33,530 nt of DNA from Candidatus Multivorans thiocomprendens (GTDB lineage: Bacteria > Acidobacteriota > Thermoanaerobaculia > Multivoradales > Multivoraceae): NCBI GenBank assembly GCA_027493375.1, contig JAPVWO010000073.1, positions 1 through 33,530 of the forward strand. The letters run 5' to 3'. Below are positions 31,523 to 33,530 of this stretch, piece by piece. Positions within the stretch are counted from its first letter, which is position 1; the number at the start of each line of letters is the position of its first letter. Under the pieces are notes generated by a model. That model had not been told where the DNA came from, ran no database searches, and saw only the letters and a list, made by a program, of their open reading frames with translations. The translations under genes were made by a program, and so were the position numbers.

Positions 31523-32980
31523 ATGGCTCAGACCCAAACACCCGAAGTGAACATCAACGAGGTTCTCAGGCAGGTCGCGCACGAGAAGGACATCGACCTG
31601 GACAAGTGGATCGTGGCCCTCGAGGACGCGGTCGCATCGGCGGCCAAGAAGCAGCACCACATCAAGGAACCCGTGCGCTCCTACATGGACCGCGAGACCG
31701 GTCAGTTCAGCGCCTTCAGCTATCGAACAGTGGTCGACGAGGTCGAGGATCCGTTCGCCGAGTGGACCCTGGACGAAGCTCGCGAGCACAAGGAGGACGC
31801 CGAGCTGGGCGAAGAGATCGAGTTCCCCATCTCGACCGAAGGGCTCGGCCGGATCGCGGCCCAGTCGGCCAAGCAGGTGCTCTACCAGCGCATCCGCGAA
31901 GCGGAACGCGAGAAGATCTTCAACGAGTTCGAGCACCGGGTCGGCGAGGTCGTGAACGGCACCGTCCGGCGGTTCGAGCGGGGCGACATCATCGTCGATC
32001 TCGGCCGGACCGAGGCGATCGTTCCCCGGAGTGAGCAATCGCGCCATGAGCGCTACAGCCAGGGCGAGCGCATCCGCGGCGTGATCGTCGAGGTCCACAA
32101 GCAACCCAAGGGGCCGCAGGTGGTCATGTCGCGAACCGATCCGCGTCTCCTGGTCAAGCTGTTCGAGATGGAGGTGCCGGAGATCTACGACGGCACCGTG
32201 GTCATCAAGACCGCGGTGCGCGCCCCGGGCGAGCGCGCGAAGGTAGCGGTGCTCAGCCGCGAGCGGGACGTCGATCCGGTCGGCGCCTGCGTCGGCATGA
32301 AGGGTTCCCGCGTGCAGTCGATCATTCGCGAACTCCGGGGCGAGAAGATCGACATCATCGAGTTCTCGGAGGACCAGGTGACGTTCGCGCAGAGCGCTCT
32401 CGCGCCGGCCCGGATCACTCGGGTCTCGGTGACCCACGAGGGCGCGACGCCGCACCTCGACGTGATCGTCGAGGACGAGCAGCTCTCCCTGGCGATCGGC
32501 AAGCGAGGCCAGAACGTGCGCCTCGCCAGCGAGCTGATCGGAGCGCGCATCGACATCAAGAGCGAGTCGGACGTCAAGGACGAGGTCGCGGACGCCCTGG
32601 CCAGGATGCTCAACGTCGACATCGGCGGAGACAAACTCGACCTCACCGAGATCGACGGAGTCGACGAGGACCTGGCCGCGGCGCTTGAAGGGGCCGGCTT
32701 CGGCGAGCTCGAAGCCCTGCAGAGCGCCGGTTCGGAGGCTCTCAGGATGGTGCCCGGGGTCGATGAAGCGGTGGCCGTCTCGATCGTCGACTGGGCCGCG
32801 GCGCAGGCCTCGCCGGAGGACGCCGTGGCCGCGCCGGACAGCGAAGGCGCCGCGGTGGACGAAGAGGACTTCATGGCGGCGCTCACCCGCGTGTTCGAGG
32901 AGGAGTCCGGCGCCGCCGCGGAGGAGTCCGGGCAAGAGGCGCCGGCGAGCGGCGACGATTCGGAGAACGGCCAAGCCTAG
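31523..32980 (+). CDS. nusA: Transcription termination/antitermination factor NusA
   Basis: 485 residues. NusA binds RNA polymerase and RNA, stimulating pausing, termination and antitermination. The N-terminal polymerase-binding domain covers about 1-130, with EVLRQVAHEKDIDLDKWIVA. The S1 domain follows (VVNGTVRRFERGDIIVDLGR), then two KH domains with GMKGSRV and GKRGQNVRLAS as their GxxG loops. The C-terminal third has a helix-hairpin-helix region (EIDGVDEDLAAALEGAGFGELEALQ) and ends in a strongly acidic, low-complexity tail of about 60 residues. The rimP-nusA-infB order is widely conserved. NusA itself may act on the terminator in this operon's leader. Confidence 0.96.
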   Translation: MAQTQTPEVNINEVLRQVAHEKDIDLDKWIVALEDAVASAAKKQHHIKEPVRSYMDRETGQFSAFSYRTVVDEVEDPFAEWTLDEAREHKEDAELGEEIEFPISTEGLGRIAAQSAKQVLYQRIREAEREKIFNEFEHRVGEVVNGTVRRFERGDIIVDLGRTEAIVPRSEQSRHERYSQGERIRGVIVEVHKQPKGPQVVMSRTDPRLLVKLFEMEVPEIYDGTVVIKTAVRAPGERAKVAVLSRERDVDPVGACVGMKGSRVQSIIRELRGEKIDIIEFSEDQVTFAQSALAPARITRVSVTHEGATPHLDVIVEDEQLSLAIGKRGQNVRLASELIGARIDIKSESDVKDEVADALARMLNVDIGGDKLDLTEIDGVDEDLAAALEGAGFGELEALQSAGSEALRMVPGVDEAVAVSIVDWAAAQASPEDAVAAPDSEGAAVDEEDFMAALTRVFEEESGAAAEESGQEAPASGDDSENGQA

Positions 32981-33052
32981 GCTCGCCGGGTAAGGACGAG
33001 CGAGTCAATAGGAACGGGTCAATAGAGACTTTGGGGGAGGACCGAGGACTTC

Positions 33053-33530
33053 ATGGGCAAAATCCGGCTGCAGGACCTGGCCAAGCGGATGAACGTGGCC
33101 GAACAGGACTTGCTGTTCAAGTTCCGTTCGATCGGTGTGCGCGTCGAGGGAGAAGACGCCATGATCGACACGGACATCATCAAGGCCCTGCTCGAGGGCA
33201 AGAAGATCGCCGGCCCCCAGCGCGAAGTCATTCTCCGCGATCGCGCGGCGCCGCCGGCGGCGCCCCGACGCCGGCCCATCTCGAGCCTCCGGCCGCCCGC
33301 GGGTCCGATGCGTCCGAACCGCCGCCGTTCGATCGTCCACAAGCAGACGATCCGCACCCTGACGCCCACGGAGCCCAAGCCGAAACCGCCTACTCCGGAG
33401 GAACTCGCTGCGAAGGAAATCGCCGCGGAGGAAGCAGCCGCGGCGGCGCGGGCGCCCGCCCAACCCGCCGAGGCGCCCCCCGCGACATCGGCCCCGCCCG
33501 GAACTCCGAAGACCGATCCCGCCTCCACAC
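33053..33530 (+). CDS. infB: Translation initiation factor IF-2 (partial, 5' end only)
   Basis: The frame opens at the ATG at 33053 and stays open for 159 codons to the window edge. GGGGGAGG lies 12 bases upstream, with GAGG closer at 5 bases. The opening MGKIRLQDLAKRMNVAEQDL and then LLFKFRSIGVRVEGEDAMID match the IF2 N-terminal domain. The rest visible is the Pro/Ala/Glu-rich linker common in GC-rich bacteria. The GTPase domain lies outside the window. The protein delivers fMet-tRNA to the ribosome. It follows nusA by 72 bases, in the order expected for the operon. Confidence 0.92.
   Translation, partial: MGKIRLQDLAKRMNVAEQDLLFKFRSIGVRVEGEDAMIDTDIIKALLEGKKIAGPQREVILRDRAAPPAAPRRRPISSLRPPAGPMRPNRRRSIVHKQTIRTLTPTEPKPKPPTPEELAAKEIAAEEAAAAARAPAQPAEAPPATSAPPGTPKTDPAST

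Overview
This is a 33.5 kb stretch of GC-rich (roughly two-thirds G+C), gene-dense bacterial chromosome. I see no insertion sequences, phage genes, CRISPR arrays, rRNA or tRNA genes. The gene set is that of a diderm bacterium: a Na+-translocating NADH:quinone oxidoreductase (NQR), a DegP-type periplasmic protease, lipoproteins and a TRAP transporter. Gene content and style (WPNWRGP-type beta-propeller, a large M16 peptidase, an F420-type LLM oxidoreductase) would fit an Acidobacteriota or similar lineage, but that is inference and no marker gene was compared.

Layout, left to right. 1-2811: the start of an F420-type oxidoreductase (minus strand, cut by the window edge), then a divergent pair of a membrane-anchored unknown protein and a PaaK-like ligase whose 3' end has suffered an out-of-frame deletion. 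2801-5952 (minus): a TAXI-type TRAP lipoprotein and its fused permease. 6041-11066 (minus): a CinA-like protein, an M16 zinc peptidase and a PQQ-like beta-propeller protein. 11180-11971 (minus): an enoyl-CoA hydratase-like protein, divergent from nfuA. 12714-20209 (plus): nqrABCDEF, an apbE-like flavin transferase with an aberrant C-terminus, and nqrM. Enzyme subunits, FMN attachment factor and iron-site maturation factor thus sit together. 20224-22908 (plus): an unusual fusion of 2-phosphoglycerate kinase with an archaeal-type phosphoglycerate mutase, then a SpoU/TrmH methyltransferase. 22910-30528 (minus): a probable six-gene operon of degP, an NtrX-like sigma-54 activator, a free-standing B12-binding protein, valS, birA and an unknown protein. 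30529-30953: a divergent control region with a promoter and an intrinsic terminator ahead of rimP. 30954-33530 (plus): rimP-nusA-infB, with infB cut by the edge.

Most same-strand neighbours are very close or overlap by 1-4 bases, and several starts are TTG or GTG inside the preceding stop, so translational coupling looks common. Three genes that begin transcription units lack a Shine-Dalgarno sequence and carry TAGA(A/C)T 7-9 bases before the ATG, suggesting leaderless transcripts.

The most unusual items are: the 2PGK-ApgM fusion with Thr at the usual nucleophile position; a tandem duplication at the nqrE-nqrF junction that creates a 20-codon ORF bridging the two genes; the aberrant C-terminus of ApbE inside the very operon that needs it; a diverged ~90 bp dispersed intergenic repeat; and a terminator (possible attenuator) in the rimP-nusA-infB leader.
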